64,000 nt of DNA from Diaporthe sp. PMI_573 (lineage: Eukaryota; Ascomycota; Sordariomycetes; Diaporthales; Diaporthaceae), in NCBI GenBank assembly GCA_021399435.1, contig JAJTUP010000009.1, positions 1,116,001-1,180,000 of the forward strand, written 5' to 3'. Within the stretch, counting starts at the first letter, position 1; each line of letters begins with the position of its first letter. The notes beneath the pieces were generated by a model. The model was not told where the DNA came from, searched no databases, and worked only from the letters and a program-made list of their open reading frames with translations. Of the stretch, positions 34,971 to 47,220 are shown piece by piece. The position numbers were made by a program, and so were the translations under genes.

Positions 34971-37900
34971 TTTGGGTGGCTCCGGTGTTCGGTGCCGGAG
35001 GTTAGCTGGACGGTATACTTGTGCGTTGGGAACCGTTCCGGGATGCTGTTGCCAGCGCAGGTTCTTGTATTTGTTTGACAGTAGAAAAAAGTGCCTGTTC
35101 GCATTGATGATGTCGTCGCTGCCAGCAACACTGAAAGAAAATCTCCCGCTATGCTCATATAATCAAAGAAATGTCGCAAACCAGGAAAAGGGTCGGACGA
35201 CGATTTGTTTGGGCGGGCGCCTACAGGAGGTTATGTATGGCAGGACGAGACAAGACTACGCTTGCGTGAGAAGATTCACAGCGGGCGGCATATGCATGAG
35301 AACGGTCGGTCACAGGTGTGATGGCGGGCAGCGAAGAGCGTTTCGAACAAATAGAGCGCCGCGGTGGGGCGACTGGGAAGAGGTGAGGAGAGGTAGCCCG
35401 GCGTAGTATCGGTGAGCAGCTGGTACATGAGCCCACGCGAGGTGGAGAGGGCGGAAACGAGAGCAAAAAAGCCCTTCTCTCGCTAGACAGGCCTCCGCAT
35501 CCCAGGCCGGCAGTGTATGCTTCTCGCTTCCCAGTTGTGATGGCATGGCAGGTTGGAGGCTGGACAGGCCTTGACAGGGCAGAGCCACCCTCCACCAGCA
35601 GCAGGTGATGGTGCCATGGTGCGTGTCTAGTATATTTTTGGCAGATCCATAGCGAGAGACGGGCCAGTCGAGCCCGTCTTGCAGCGGCAAGCGGGCCAGC
35701 ATCGCGGGCCTGGTTGGCTAAAAGTCGGGCATCAAGGAGCAACAGCAACAGCGATGGCCATGAAAGCTGCGAGCTGCTTCTTCTGGGTGGTGATTGGCGT
35801 GGAGGTTGGGGAGGCCATCACCGTGATTGGCTCCTCGCAAGCGCCGGCCGTTGACCTCTGCCCATTGGGCGGGAGCGAGGCATGGGAGTCCTCGCCTTGG
35901 GCACGTAGCGTGGGGACAAGGGCAATGTTGCCAGGGTCCGGGGGCTGATCCAGAATGCGACGTTGAGGAAGCCAGGGTAAGGATTGAGGGGTATCCACCG
36001 CGGGCCCCGAGGAAGAGGGTGTGCCTCCATGCATCTCTTCACTATCACCCGCAAGCTGCAGGTCCATTGTTCATTGTTCAATGTCTTATTGTTTGCAGGT
36101 GTATGCTGCGGCGGAGGAGCAGGAGGAGATTCGTCTCCCTCCGGACCGACTGGCTGAATGGCTGACAAACGACCGTTCTTTTTGTCTGTCTGTACGCCTG
36201 TCAGTCAACTGCATTGCGACCCCAAGGGTCAATCCTCTCCCCCCAGTTTTTGAGCTGTCTCCCGGAAGGATGGTGACACGGCGTTCTTGCGAACACTCTC
36301 AACGCAGGACGGGGTCCAACAAGCTCGCATGCGGCATAAGCTGTGGCTTGCGTGGGGTTAGCATGGGCAGGGAGAAGGAAGACGGCAATACGGGAGGATT
36401 TGCTTCGGCTAGCACTGCATGACTCTGCTCGTCGCTTTCCCCTCATCTTGTGCTCCCTGGCCATATTATTGCATGGGTCTCACAGCATCCCTAAGCAGAT
36501 AGTGGCCGAATGGTCCAAGGTGTGCGACGGTCGCTGTCGAGCGCGGGAAAAGAAGGGTCTCGATCGTCGCATCATGGGGGGCCGCCACAGAGCAAGCGGC
36601 CGATTAGACCACTCGGTCGCTCCCCATATTCGCATTCTTTTTTCCTGTTTGTCCTCGGGAAGCCTAGATTCGGCCAACCGTGGATCTCCCTTCTCCTCTT
36701 GAGAACGCCCACAGCGGCCCCTAGTCGAGCAAGATTTTGTCCCTGTGGGAACCTTCAAGGCCCGCCATTCGTCTCCATCAAGTCGAGACCCCCGTTTGAG
36801 ACGGGCTCGCCCGGGAGCTGTGTCCAGGAATGGAGACCTGGCGATCTCGCTCATTCCCGCTCCTTGCACTCACACGTCCAATGGACTCGATGCTCGGCAT
36901 ACATCGTGACCATGCCTCGGGGCCACATGACCTGTGTGACGCCGTTTCTGTGACCCGCGACGAGAGCTGAAGCTGGGTGCCAGATAACGGGTCGCCGAGG
37001 TCACCCCAGCAGCCCACCCGCCTGCCTGCCTGCCTGTCCGGCTGCAGACAAGACATGGGGGAATGACGCTATCTGCGGCCAATCTGCAGGCCGTGTATTA
37101 TGGTAGGGCTTGAGCTTCACCTTGGTCAAGCCTCACTTTTGGGGGACCTGGTCGATAACCCACAGTTGGCAAATTATGCAGGTGTCACTCGGTCCGCTTC
37201 CGCAAGGAACACTGGTTGCAGCTGCATATGTGAGGGGCTTATCACACAGCATCGCTCTTTCATTAATTAATGCCTGTGAGAGTGCTTTCCTTTTGCAAAG
37301 CATACTCAATAGAGATGCGTGTCTCCCTGGCCATCTATCATCAGACTCGGTACCAGCCGCAGGAGAACGAGTCGTGTCGCTTTGGGAGAGCTCTTCGGGT
37401 GGTAGTGGCAATCCTTTTCCTTCTGCAGGTGGAACTGGAAGGTGGACGGGAATGTGTGTACGTGGCTGTCGACGAGCAAGCTGCGGGATTTCGATTTCTC
37501 CCGTCACTCAGCCCGCGATTGCCACACTGTCCCACAATTAACATGCAGGCTTCCTGCTCACTGCACGATGCAATCGTGAAATCGTGAAATAAGCCGTCGA
37601 CCGCTTAACTGCAGGTAGGTCAGGTCCGCCCAGCCACCAGGAGCCCAGAGGACGATGACGAGCACCGAGACCCCCGCCTCAGCTCGCATTGTTCCGCAGC
37701 TCACCGACAATTCGATCCATTCGAGAAAACTTCAGTCATGTCACACATGGTGTAAGACCTTGATTCACCTTGGGCATCTTTACCTGCTTTCGTGCCCGAA
37801 CCCACGGGGACCAGAACGGCGTCGTTGTCTCGGGCGGGCACCGACCCACGTTTCGCTTCGGCCCTGTGCTGCGTACGGCGATGGCGGTCAGATTTCGATC

Positions 37901-40900
37901 ATATTTTGTCTCCAGCATTTGGCCATCTGTAATCGGCGGCCCACAAAGCCACACTACATCCAGAGTTCCTGGAGAAACTGTTCCCACCAGAGACCGCAGA
38001 ACGAATTTTTTTTCTTGTCACCCTTGCACGACTCCGCACGAAGTTTTCCTCGATCTGCTTGTCTGGCCTGTGAGACCGGTGAGGACCGATCCTTCTCACA
38101 AAAAAGTTGACAGGACCCACTCAACCGAGTGATAGATTCACTCCCATTCTCAATGAGGCAAGTGGACTGGAAGGGTCTCGTTATGAACCCACACCATCAA
38201 GTTGCTTGCCGACACACTGAGGCCTGTTGTGCAGATGTATGCAGCAAATGCCCACAATGGAGACGACATAGAACACCTGTTGTGGCCTTGAGGGTCTCTT
38301 GGAGAACCTCACATGATGATGACAGAATGCGAGGCCAATGAGCCTAGCACGCTGTGTGGTTGACTCAGGTACACACCATCCGTTTGGCGTTTGATGACAG
38401 TCCACTCTGATTGATGAAAACCCACTCCCACGCAGAGAGACAGGTTCAATCATAATGGCGAGCGAGGGTTCCCGCGGCTGCACTAAAACGATGCAATTGA
38501 TGCAAATCCACATCCGGTAAGATCGTCTCCCAGGCTGGACGCTTTGGGATGATTGTAGGGCCCATGGCAGCTCTTGCCCGTCGCCACCCTTGATCCTTCA
38601 CAGAAGGTGTGTGTGCATACTCCCTTGTGGCTGCCGGTAGAGTCGCTCCAAGGGATATGAGCAGTCCCAGGCTAGATTGCTTGACCATGGGATATGAGGG
38701 CCCTTGACACCAACATCTCCAAGGGCATATCTCGCTTCACCACCCGGTCCTGCAGGGCGCGCATTGACCCACGGTTTGGGCACGAAGCAACCCCGGATCC
38801 CGCGTAATGGGGATGCAGCAATGATCTCCATATGGCCCGAGTGGGAAGCCGGGAATCGCAACCACAGTTGATGCCAGATTCCAGTCTGGCGTCGCAATCG
38901 TGGCAAACGACTGGGAGGCTAGACTATTGGGAACCGCACTTTCTCATCATCAGCCTGACAGGAGGTGGCTCTGGACCACCTAGGTGCTTCCTTGCGCGGG
39001 AGGGTTCATGCAACAACAATGGGAATCTGGGGCATCATGAAGGGTTCGTGGATCGCATTCGCTCTTTCGGGAATTGACCAAGGCTCGAGCATGATTCATG
39101 TCCTTCAGACTGATTGCTTTGTCATGACTGGATCCGACCAGATAGCGTTCTGCTCCCGCATTGCGAGCCCGCTCTTGGCTGCTGACGCAAATGGGACTGG
39201 GTTCTTGAATGGATGGAAAATGCATTAGCCTAGCCGAATGACAAGGCAACGACACCATCTCCGGGATCTTCCCCATATGTGAGCCTGACTTGTTCAGGCA
39301 TAGTCAGCAACCCTCTGGTCGAGTTGAACCAAGACGACGCCTGATCGAGACCGCGGTAGCTGCAAGGCTGGTCCTGGACATCACGCATCACATCGACTAT
39401 TGGCTGACAATTCCAGAACTAGAGACACGTATACGAGTACACCCCCTCTGAAAAGGGAAAAAAAGAAGTTTGCTATAAATGAGACTGTTGATAGGAAGGC
39501 CAGATGTCTGAGCGTTGATCAATGCTCGAAGCTTGGGCTGTTGGGACGACATCGCTCGTTCCCCCGTAATCAAACTCAACCATCGGACCGGGGCAGAGAG
39601 TGTGGTTGCAATTGGGGGGGTGATGTGGATGTCATAGGTACACAGCAGCAGCCGACATGGATCCTCAGGGGTCGAGGACGAGGCCAAGGACGGGACCGAG
39701 GGCGAGCAAGTGTTTGTTGATGGCTTCTTCGGTGTGAGGCTCCTTTGCCGATATGCCGGGTTGAATGACGGTGGTGAGGAGACAGAGAGAGACCAGATGT
39801 GGATATATGCGATATTGTGGTATGGGTCAGGGTCTCATTTGCTGCTGACCGGTGTGGGTGTTGATGGTCTAACGGACTTCTGGATACCCGCATGCGAATT
39901 GTACTAAGTCTGTGAGTGCACTGGACGATGAAGCCTATCACCGTATCTGAGTGAAGATCTGCCCAGGCGAGCACGGCGAGTGGATGACAGGCGAGTCAAG
40001 GATGGGGCTTGAATGCGATCAGCCCAAAGAAAATCTCGGGTTCGTCCTGGCCCCAGAGCCGGAGGTAACGTGGGAGAAGCTGGGCCGTGGGTGGGAAAGG
40101 ACAAGCTCTCCCGCATTTTGCGGCAAGAAAGGATAAAAGGGTGGGCCAGCAGGCCATATCGTGGACCAGGGTGTTAACTGCGGCCACTGTTCAGCAGGAG
40201 ACCAAGCGAGATGGCTGAGTAAGTGGCTGCGGTCCGAAATTGTTAGCGGAACATGTCGAGCCCGAAAGCTTCTTGTCGCCGTGACGCCATAGGCGACTCA
40301 CGCGGCGGTTGCGCTTGTCTGGCGAGCCAAGGCCAGCTCGAATTGGCCGTGTATTAATAGCATGCGCGGATGTCGAGCAAGCCGGGTTGCAGTGATCGAT
40401 CAATAGCTCGAGCACAAGCGCCGATGGAGGGCGGGTAGGAGAGCACGAGAAGTCTAGGGAACAGTCGATTCGCGTCGTCCTGTCACTTCTGTCAGTTGTC
40501 GGTGCCAAAATTAGACCAAGTTACGGGTCCCTGGCTGTCCAACGGCCTGTTTAGCGCGCGCAAGCATCGCATCACAGGCGCGTACTGTGCAGCTGGACCT
40601 TGGAGACAGGGGGGAAGCTCTGAGGCTCCTGGTACTTTGGCCTTCATCAGCCGACGGGGAGGGGCGCACGTGCCTCTGCGGAAAAGAACCACCAGTGGAC
40701 CTGCAGAGCTGCAGTCCTGAGCCAGAGCAAGGTGCGAAGATGCTGCGATGCACCCCTGGTCCCTGAGCTTGACCCCAACCCCTGGCCCCTCCCTCCCGCG
40801 GAGTGGGGCTCTTGCTCTTTCGTCCCATGGCTTGCATGGGAGGCTTTGGGAGGCGGGCCCGTGCTTCCTGTCTGCATGCCGCTTCTGCATGGCCATTGGC

Positions 40901-43736
40901 CCAGAGGCTTGCCGGCTGCGGAGAAGGTTGCTGTGCAGGCCTGTGCCGCTCGAGCCAATCCGATCTAAGAACGGCCCGAAGCTGCTAGCGCGACCCACCC
41001 CAGCGTTACATCGAGCTGCCTGCAGTATGCACTTCCCACAGCTCGTCACTTCGTCTCGTCCAATCCTCCTCCATCTCGCACCCTCGCCATGCAACCCTCG
41101 ACACCACCAGCCGACACCAAGTGCAACCCCGTCGTCCCCCCGGTGGCCCCCTCTGGCCCGTCCAGCCCCTTCCCAATCCAGCATGCACCGTGCGCGCAGC
41201 TGCAATGCGCCTGGAAGCTGACCACCCGCCTCGACCGCCCGACCTCAACCAACCGACGTCTCCTCACCGGTGTGCCGTGGGCCTGCCCTGACGTCGTGCG
41301 ACGCTGTCAATCTCATGCTGCCTGTGGCCGGCCATCTGAGCGGCATAGCTTGCTACTGTGTGCAGCCGTCTCTCGCGTCCCAGCCGAGCATTGCTTGCAG
41401 ACATCAATGTCAGACGAGCGGTCGTCCAGTAACACCATTGTTGCTCGATCACACGGCCACACGGCAACAATACCTCCGGTCCACGCCTCTACCCGTCGTG
41501 ACTCCCCGCGGAATTCGCTCTCTGCCACGCCCGAGGACGGCCTGTGAGCTGGGTACCTCGGAGGGATCGCCGTCGTCCCCCACCCCCAAATCCTTCTTGT
41601 CCTGCCACGAGTCGCGGCCACGCTCCACGCAGAGGAACGTAGTAGTTGGTCTTGTTCTGCTTCTGCCGCACGGTACATACCGTACCAGCCGTGCAGCTAT
41701 CGTCGACCAGATCATGTTCGAATGTCTCCCCCCGACTGGGTTGCTCCTAGCCGATGTGGTCCCAACTCGCCATCGGCCCACCGTGGATCCAGTGTTCGAC
41801 GATAGAAGGATGCAGGACATCAAAGAATAGATACTGTGCGTCTTCAGCCCGGACTCTATCCTACGTTGGCATGGATCTGTCCCCAATCACGGTTTGGATC
41901 GAGAACGCTTGGAGGAAATCAAGTATACCTTGCAAGACTTGCTGGCTACCAACAGGTCCTTCCGGACCCAACCCTGCCCCCCGGCGGATGCAACCACATC
42001 GCTCAACGGGTTGCTCCTCTCAAGCCAGCTTAGACCCATCGCTGCGCGTTGGGGTCGGGGAAGCTATGGGTTGCTGCATCTGCATTCGTGCAATCTAACG
42101 GGAGGATGATCATCAGATGAGAGTCGAGCCCGCTCCCACGCCTGCCATGCTCGCCGTTCACTTCCCCCCCGAGACATACGCTACAGATTTTTCAGCCACA
42201 AGTGTGTTCTCGAGCATGTCGACCTGCCCCCCTGGACACCAGTGAGACCTGGCACACTCAACAAGAGCCGGTTATGTGGTGCTGAGGATTAACCTGCGGG
42301 GCATCGATGTCAAACTTTCGGCAAAGTCCCGCTTCGAGTTGTCTGCCCACCCAGCACGGCAGTAGTCTGTCTACATGGCCACGACCGCGCTGTACAGCGT
42401 TCATGAACATCGCCCCCAGGTGGTGCGTCGTGATCCAAACTCCATTCCAATCACCAATATGCCAGCCATATTGCTGCGCAGAAAGGCGAGGCCATGGTTC
42501 AATGCACGCGTACGGCCGAGCTGCCCGGCGCAGGCCATTTTCAGACCACCTTTGGGGTCGTGCGCCAAACCTTGCGAGATCAGATCTGCAAGGCAACCAG
42601 GATCCAGGCAAGCCAAATATGCATGGCAATGGACGTCCGTCGTTAGTCTCCTTGCGGCCTGCATGACCTCTGCACAGTTGCGCCAATAGGTGGGATTTTC
42701 GTGGGCAACCATCAGGCCAGAGCTGCCTCTTTAGTCGCGCAGCTGCATCGGCCGGCATCGCGAGTGGTACAATACCCTTGTCCCCTTGTCCTCGTCATCC
42801 TACCAGAGCTCGAGAACGCCATCGCTGGGTGGGGCAGATGCTGGCTCCCACATCCGAGTGAGACCTTAGGGGTGACCGCTCATTGGCAGCAATAAGCGCA
42901 GGACCCATATTGCCGTGTGAGCACATGAGGGGAGGAAGGTCACTTCCCGCCCGGGGCGCTATGCTTAGGTACATGGGCCCTGCAGAGAAGCCTGGCCAGT
43001 TGCGTGCCCTACCTGCTTTTCCGTGGTAGGGCGAGGAAATGTGGCCCAAGGATAGGTAAGCGTGTCATTGCTTGCTGGCAGTTCCAAAATTAGAATCTCA
43101 CTCAACCCGCAAAACCAGCAGCCGTTCACGGCCGTCGAGATGGCCACGATATAAGTCTTTTGAGCCATCCATCACAGGCTCTGCGACGTTTTGTTTCTCT
43201 CTTGTTCAAGGTCTATGGGTTATTAGGTGTCGTCCAGTTAGAGTCTTTGTCTTCTCTTTTAATAATCCCCCTCACGGTCTATCAACACACGGTCAACATC
43301 GGCATTCCTTTTTTCAAAACAAATCCAGTCAACAGCAAGCCGGACTTGCTCGCAACCAGTCAATCATTCACATACCAAACAAACCAAACCAAACAATCGG
43401 ACGAAAATCGCCGTCAAATTATTAATACTAGTATCTGGCTCCGAAGAGACTGGGGCTTTGGTTTTTCTTCGGCACAACAACCCCGAACCGTTCCGTCGAG
43501 CTTGCCTTGTGTAGAAGCGAGTGCGGATTGCGAGCTTCTGGACTTCGACAAGGACTTGGGAGACCCCGGCTTGTGACCCTCCCGCTTTCGCTCGGCCCAG
43601 AAGATCAACCAGGTCGACAATCCACACCCTCCCCCAGCCACCCCTACCCTCCATACTCCCACGCCCCCCCGACCGGGTACCCCTGGAGATTGCCTCTGCA
43701 CGCAGGTACCTGCCTTGAATAGGTCCGAGGATACAA
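34971..43736. other. 8.8-kb region with no recognised gene
   Basis: The largest gap in the window. The left end (to about 35.6 kb) is likely promoter and leader of the SAM-PH gene, and the right end (from about 43.1 kb) that of the Zn2Cys6 gene. In between, many ORFs of 100-237 codons overlap on both strands without domains, matching the chance expectation for GC-rich DNA. No transposase or reverse-transcriptase motifs, terminal repeats or tRNA signatures were found. Composition shifts to lower GC around 37.9-39.5 kb. Non-coding transcripts or decayed elements cannot be excluded. Confidence 0.4.
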
Positions 43737-46064
43737 ATGTCAACACAACCCCCCAACGGTCACCACCACCGAGAGGAACTCATGAGAGCATCGCAAGCCA
43801 ACATGGCCGTCGCACAGCCAGCAAAGACCAAGTCGGCCTCCAAGGCTACCAACAATGCCGCCTCAAAGCAAAAGGCACAGATGCATCGCCGCTCCAGAAC
43901 AGGTTTGTGCCTTTTTTTTCCCTCATGTGCTCTCTGCCTCTCACTGCTCGCTCTGCTGAACTTACACCGGCGCCGCTTTCCCTTCCTGGCTTGCCGTTTC
44001 GGTCGTCTGCCCACCTCTTTTGTCCTCGCTCTGCAACCTGGGCTCCAGATGTTGGCCATCACAATTAGGACTCAATGGCTAACATAACTTTTCCTTGGAG
44101 GCTGCTACACTTGCAGACTGCGACGGAAGAAGTGCGATGAAGGCACCCCTATGTGCTCGGCGTGCAAGCATCTCGGCCTCGTCTGCGAATACAAGCGACC
44201 CATGTGGTGGAGCAACAACGATGCACGAAGGAAGCACAAGGACGACATCAAGATGATCATCAAGAGGAAGAAGCTGTCCGAGAAGGCCTCGCACTCTCAT
44301 GCACACACAATACAGACCTCGATGCCTTCACCTCCGGGCCTGTCGCATTCGCTCCCCACATCAGCTACCTTCTCCGACCCCCTTGATCGCACAAGGTCTC
44401 AGTCAATTGATTCACAGTTCGCCTTCGACTTCAACAGCCCGCCCCAAGTCACCGAACCATTTGCATACAACACACAGATGCACCCGGATTTTGCGTTCAG
44501 CGGCATGTCCCCCTACGCGCCTTACGAGGTCGACGTCAAGACAGAGCGACAAATGTTTGTCAACGACGTGCCCACTCTCAGGGAGACCTCAACGTCGACT
44601 TTCAGCACGTACACCACTCCCCCACCTCCGGGTACCATGCTTCCTTCCTCATTCCCCCTTGACGGAGAGTGGACGGAGCAGGTCAACTTTGAACGAAGGG
44701 AGTCACTGGCTGAAGAGACCCTGAACTGTAACTTCTTCGATTTCGCTCACGGCCCTGCAATGGACACAAGGCAAGTTGCCATTGAGCTTGACGAGAGCGA
44801 CCAGAGGCTCCTCGATCATTTCATTCAATTCGTGCTGCCGACCCTGTTCCCTGTCCTAGAATCAAACCAGCACGGGTCCGTCGGCTCGGATCTCATCCTG
44901 CCCGCTCTGCAGAGCAACAAGGGCTACCTGCACTGCTGTTTGAGCATTGCAGCTCAGCACTTCAAGGCCATGATGACTCAAAATGGCGATGTAGACAGCG
45001 AGATGCTGCAGCAGATTGATAGCGACATCATGCGCCACAGGTACTCGACCATCTCCTCCCTCTGCGACGCCCTCAACAAGGATGAGGACCATCAGGAGAT
45101 CCTTGACGCCGCTTTGGGTCTCATCTTTTTCCAATGCTGCGTCGGCCGTTTCGACGATGCGCTCCCCGATATTGCCTGGCACCAGCACTTCCAAGCTGCC
45201 ATCTCACTCGTGCAGAAGCTCGACCTACCCCACATGGTCTCCGACGAGCATCACCCGCTCTCCCAAACCCCCTTCAGCATGACACTTACCGCGTGGATTG
45301 ACGTGCTCGGTGCGACAATGATGGGTCGTGCACCCACTTTTGCCCACACTTACCGCGAGAAGCACTTGTCCCAGGTCAACCACTCGCTCGGTCTCCGCGA
45401 GCTCATGGGCTGCGAGGACCGCGTCATGTATCTCATCAGCGAAATTGCCTGCCTCGAAGCACTCAAGCGCGATGGCATGGACGACATCACCCTGTGCCAA
45501 CACGTCCATGTTCTTGGCGACCAGATTGGCTTCACGGAGATGGGCGAGACTGGCCCCAAGATGCCCTTCAACGCCAACGGCACGCTGAGCCCAAAGCAGC
45601 TGTCAAAGAACATAACACAGGCTTTCCGCCTCACAGCGCGCATCTACTTGTGCAGTCTCGTGCCTGGATTCAACCCATCCCAGCCCAGCTGCGTCGACCT
45701 TGTCGAGCGTCTGACGAACGTCCTGCAGCACATCCCCTCCGGGCCAGGAGGCTTCGACCGTTCCCTGGTCTGGGTCTACCTGCTCGGTGGGTCCATGAGT
45801 GGCGTAGGTTCATCGTTCCGGACGTTCTTCGAGGACCGCGTCGCCCAGCTTGGCGACCAAGCCGACTACGGCTCATTTGGACGCGTGGCTTCCTTGCTTC
45901 GTGAGGTGTGGGCCCGCAACGCTGGCCTTGCTTGCTCGCCGAGCACCGCGACCAGCGCGGCGGCTGGCATCAAGCCCGAGGAATCACAGCAGCAGGGACA
46001 GCAGGCGTTTGTCCACTGGAGGGACGTGATGCAGATGAAGGGCTGGGATTTCCTGCTCATCTAG
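43737..46064 (+). CDS. Zn(II)2Cys6 transcription factor
   Basis: Two exons (43737-43902, 44101-46064) give 709 residues. The binuclear zinc cluster is C57-X2-C60-X6-C67-X6-C74-X2-C77-X6-C84, with the basic run RLRRKK after the second Cys. The splice falls immediately before the first zinc-ligand Cys (G|CYTCRLRRKKC), so a single-exon reading would lose half of the DNA-binding domain. A basic stretch RRKHKDD...IKRKK follows. Residues about 225-700 form a mostly helical fungal-specific regulatory domain (DUF3468-like), starting near LDESDQRLLDHFIQFVLPTLFPVL. The target genes cannot be told; no biosynthetic cluster is adjacent. The intron is 198 bp and ends TTGGAG. An overlapping ATG at 43715 in another frame may be a uORF or out-of-frame start. 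Confidence 0.9.
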
Positions 46065-47146
46065 ATGATGCTGCGAAGGGATACCCTGACATCTGCGCCC
46101 GCGCCTGCTGCAACCACTCGCTTGTCCGTGTTCCTGACGGTGGTGACTGGAGCGATGCAGGGTATCGCTTCGTTGTCTACACACGAAAAGACGCAAGAGA
46201 AAAGAACACCCACACACACCCATTTTCGTTTCAACTTATACCCCTTTTTATTTTGAGATTTGACCAAAGACCCTAGAGGCTGCCGCAAGGCAAAATTGAG
46301 ATGAGAGGACTCCATCAATGATACCTAACTTCTTGGACGACACTGGACCTTCAACGGATGACCGCAGCTGGACTGGAAAGCTGCGCTTTTGGGTTTTTTT
46401 TTTCGGATTGTTTTGGACGATGATATGGATAGGCGATGGCACCGGTTGCAAGCGAGATGCGGACAGGCGAACAATGCCTTCAAGCTTGATGCGATGGATG
46501 ATGAGACGAACCTCCTTGCTGTTGTTTTCAGCCTTCCCCCTGGTTGTTCGTCATCAATTGGCTTTCTTCTCGGTATACCAAAGCATGCATATGGGGCCAG
46601 GAGTTTTTCGCTGTATGGATTTGACGAATTGGGATTGCCGGTGTTTCCTGGGATACCAATCCAGTTGTTTGGAACAACATCTTGGAGCATTTGGAATTGT
46701 GTCTGCAAAAAGACAAAGAGATGGTCAGGACATACAGGCGAGCGCGCCGTTTCCACCTCTCTTCTTGGGAGTCGCCCGACCTTTAAATCTGGGGGGCAAG
46801 TGTGTAATTTAAGTCGATAAATACCCTCCCAAATAAGAACAGAAACCACAACATTTGAATGATGACACTGCTGGTGAGCCCGTCTATTGGAGACATGCGA
46901 AGTAGACTTGAAACCGTCTCGCGCTCTGAGGGCGGTTATGGTCGTTGCCATGGAAGCAGATGAGAAAAAGAATGGGGTGTCGAACTTTCCATGTCCCTTC
47001 TAGACGCGCGCGACGGACCGCGGCCTGAGCTCTGAAGCCATCGCGGCCAGTCAGCATCGAAACCAGGGCTGGCGGCAAGCAAGAAAATGAATTAAGTAGA
47101 GCACCACGTCCCCCCCTTGACCGGCGTGCCGCCGACTTTGAAAAAG
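46065..47146. other. 3' flank of the Zn2Cys6 gene
   Basis: T-rich tracts at 46236-46258 and 46391-46408 fit 3' untranslated sequence. No other gene is recognised. Confidence 0.4.
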
Positions 47147-47220
47147 CGATACTCTCATACGGTATTGACTCTTTATTTATCTCTCATACTATTCTGAGTT
47201 TCATTACAATAATGACTTGA
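47147..47220 (+). promoter_or_regulatory. AT-rich promoter-like block before the candidate telomerase RNA
   Basis: A sharp AT-rich block in otherwise GC-rich DNA, with a TTTATTTATC stretch at about 47172-47181. It could hold the TATA-like element of a transcript starting near 47.2 kb. This is inferred from composition only. Confidence 0.3.

Noticed and set aside
35732..36067. 111-codon minus-strand ORF with a good start context
   Set aside because: Not included as a gene because nothing beyond start context supports it; mentioned under the gene-poor finding.
38308..38410. Possible second C/D snoRNA (ATGATGA and CTGA about 96 bp apart)
   Set aside because: The guide has no rRNA match that I recognise, no D' box is seen and there is no host intron.
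40492..41205. 237-codon minus-strand ORF in the gene-poor region
   Set aside because: No domain, odd composition (Arg/Gly/Cys-rich) and overlapping ORFs on the other strand; expected by chance in GC-rich DNA.
41270..41830. 186-codon + strand ORF
   Set aside because: No domain, no splice or promoter support, overlapping ORFs on the other strand.
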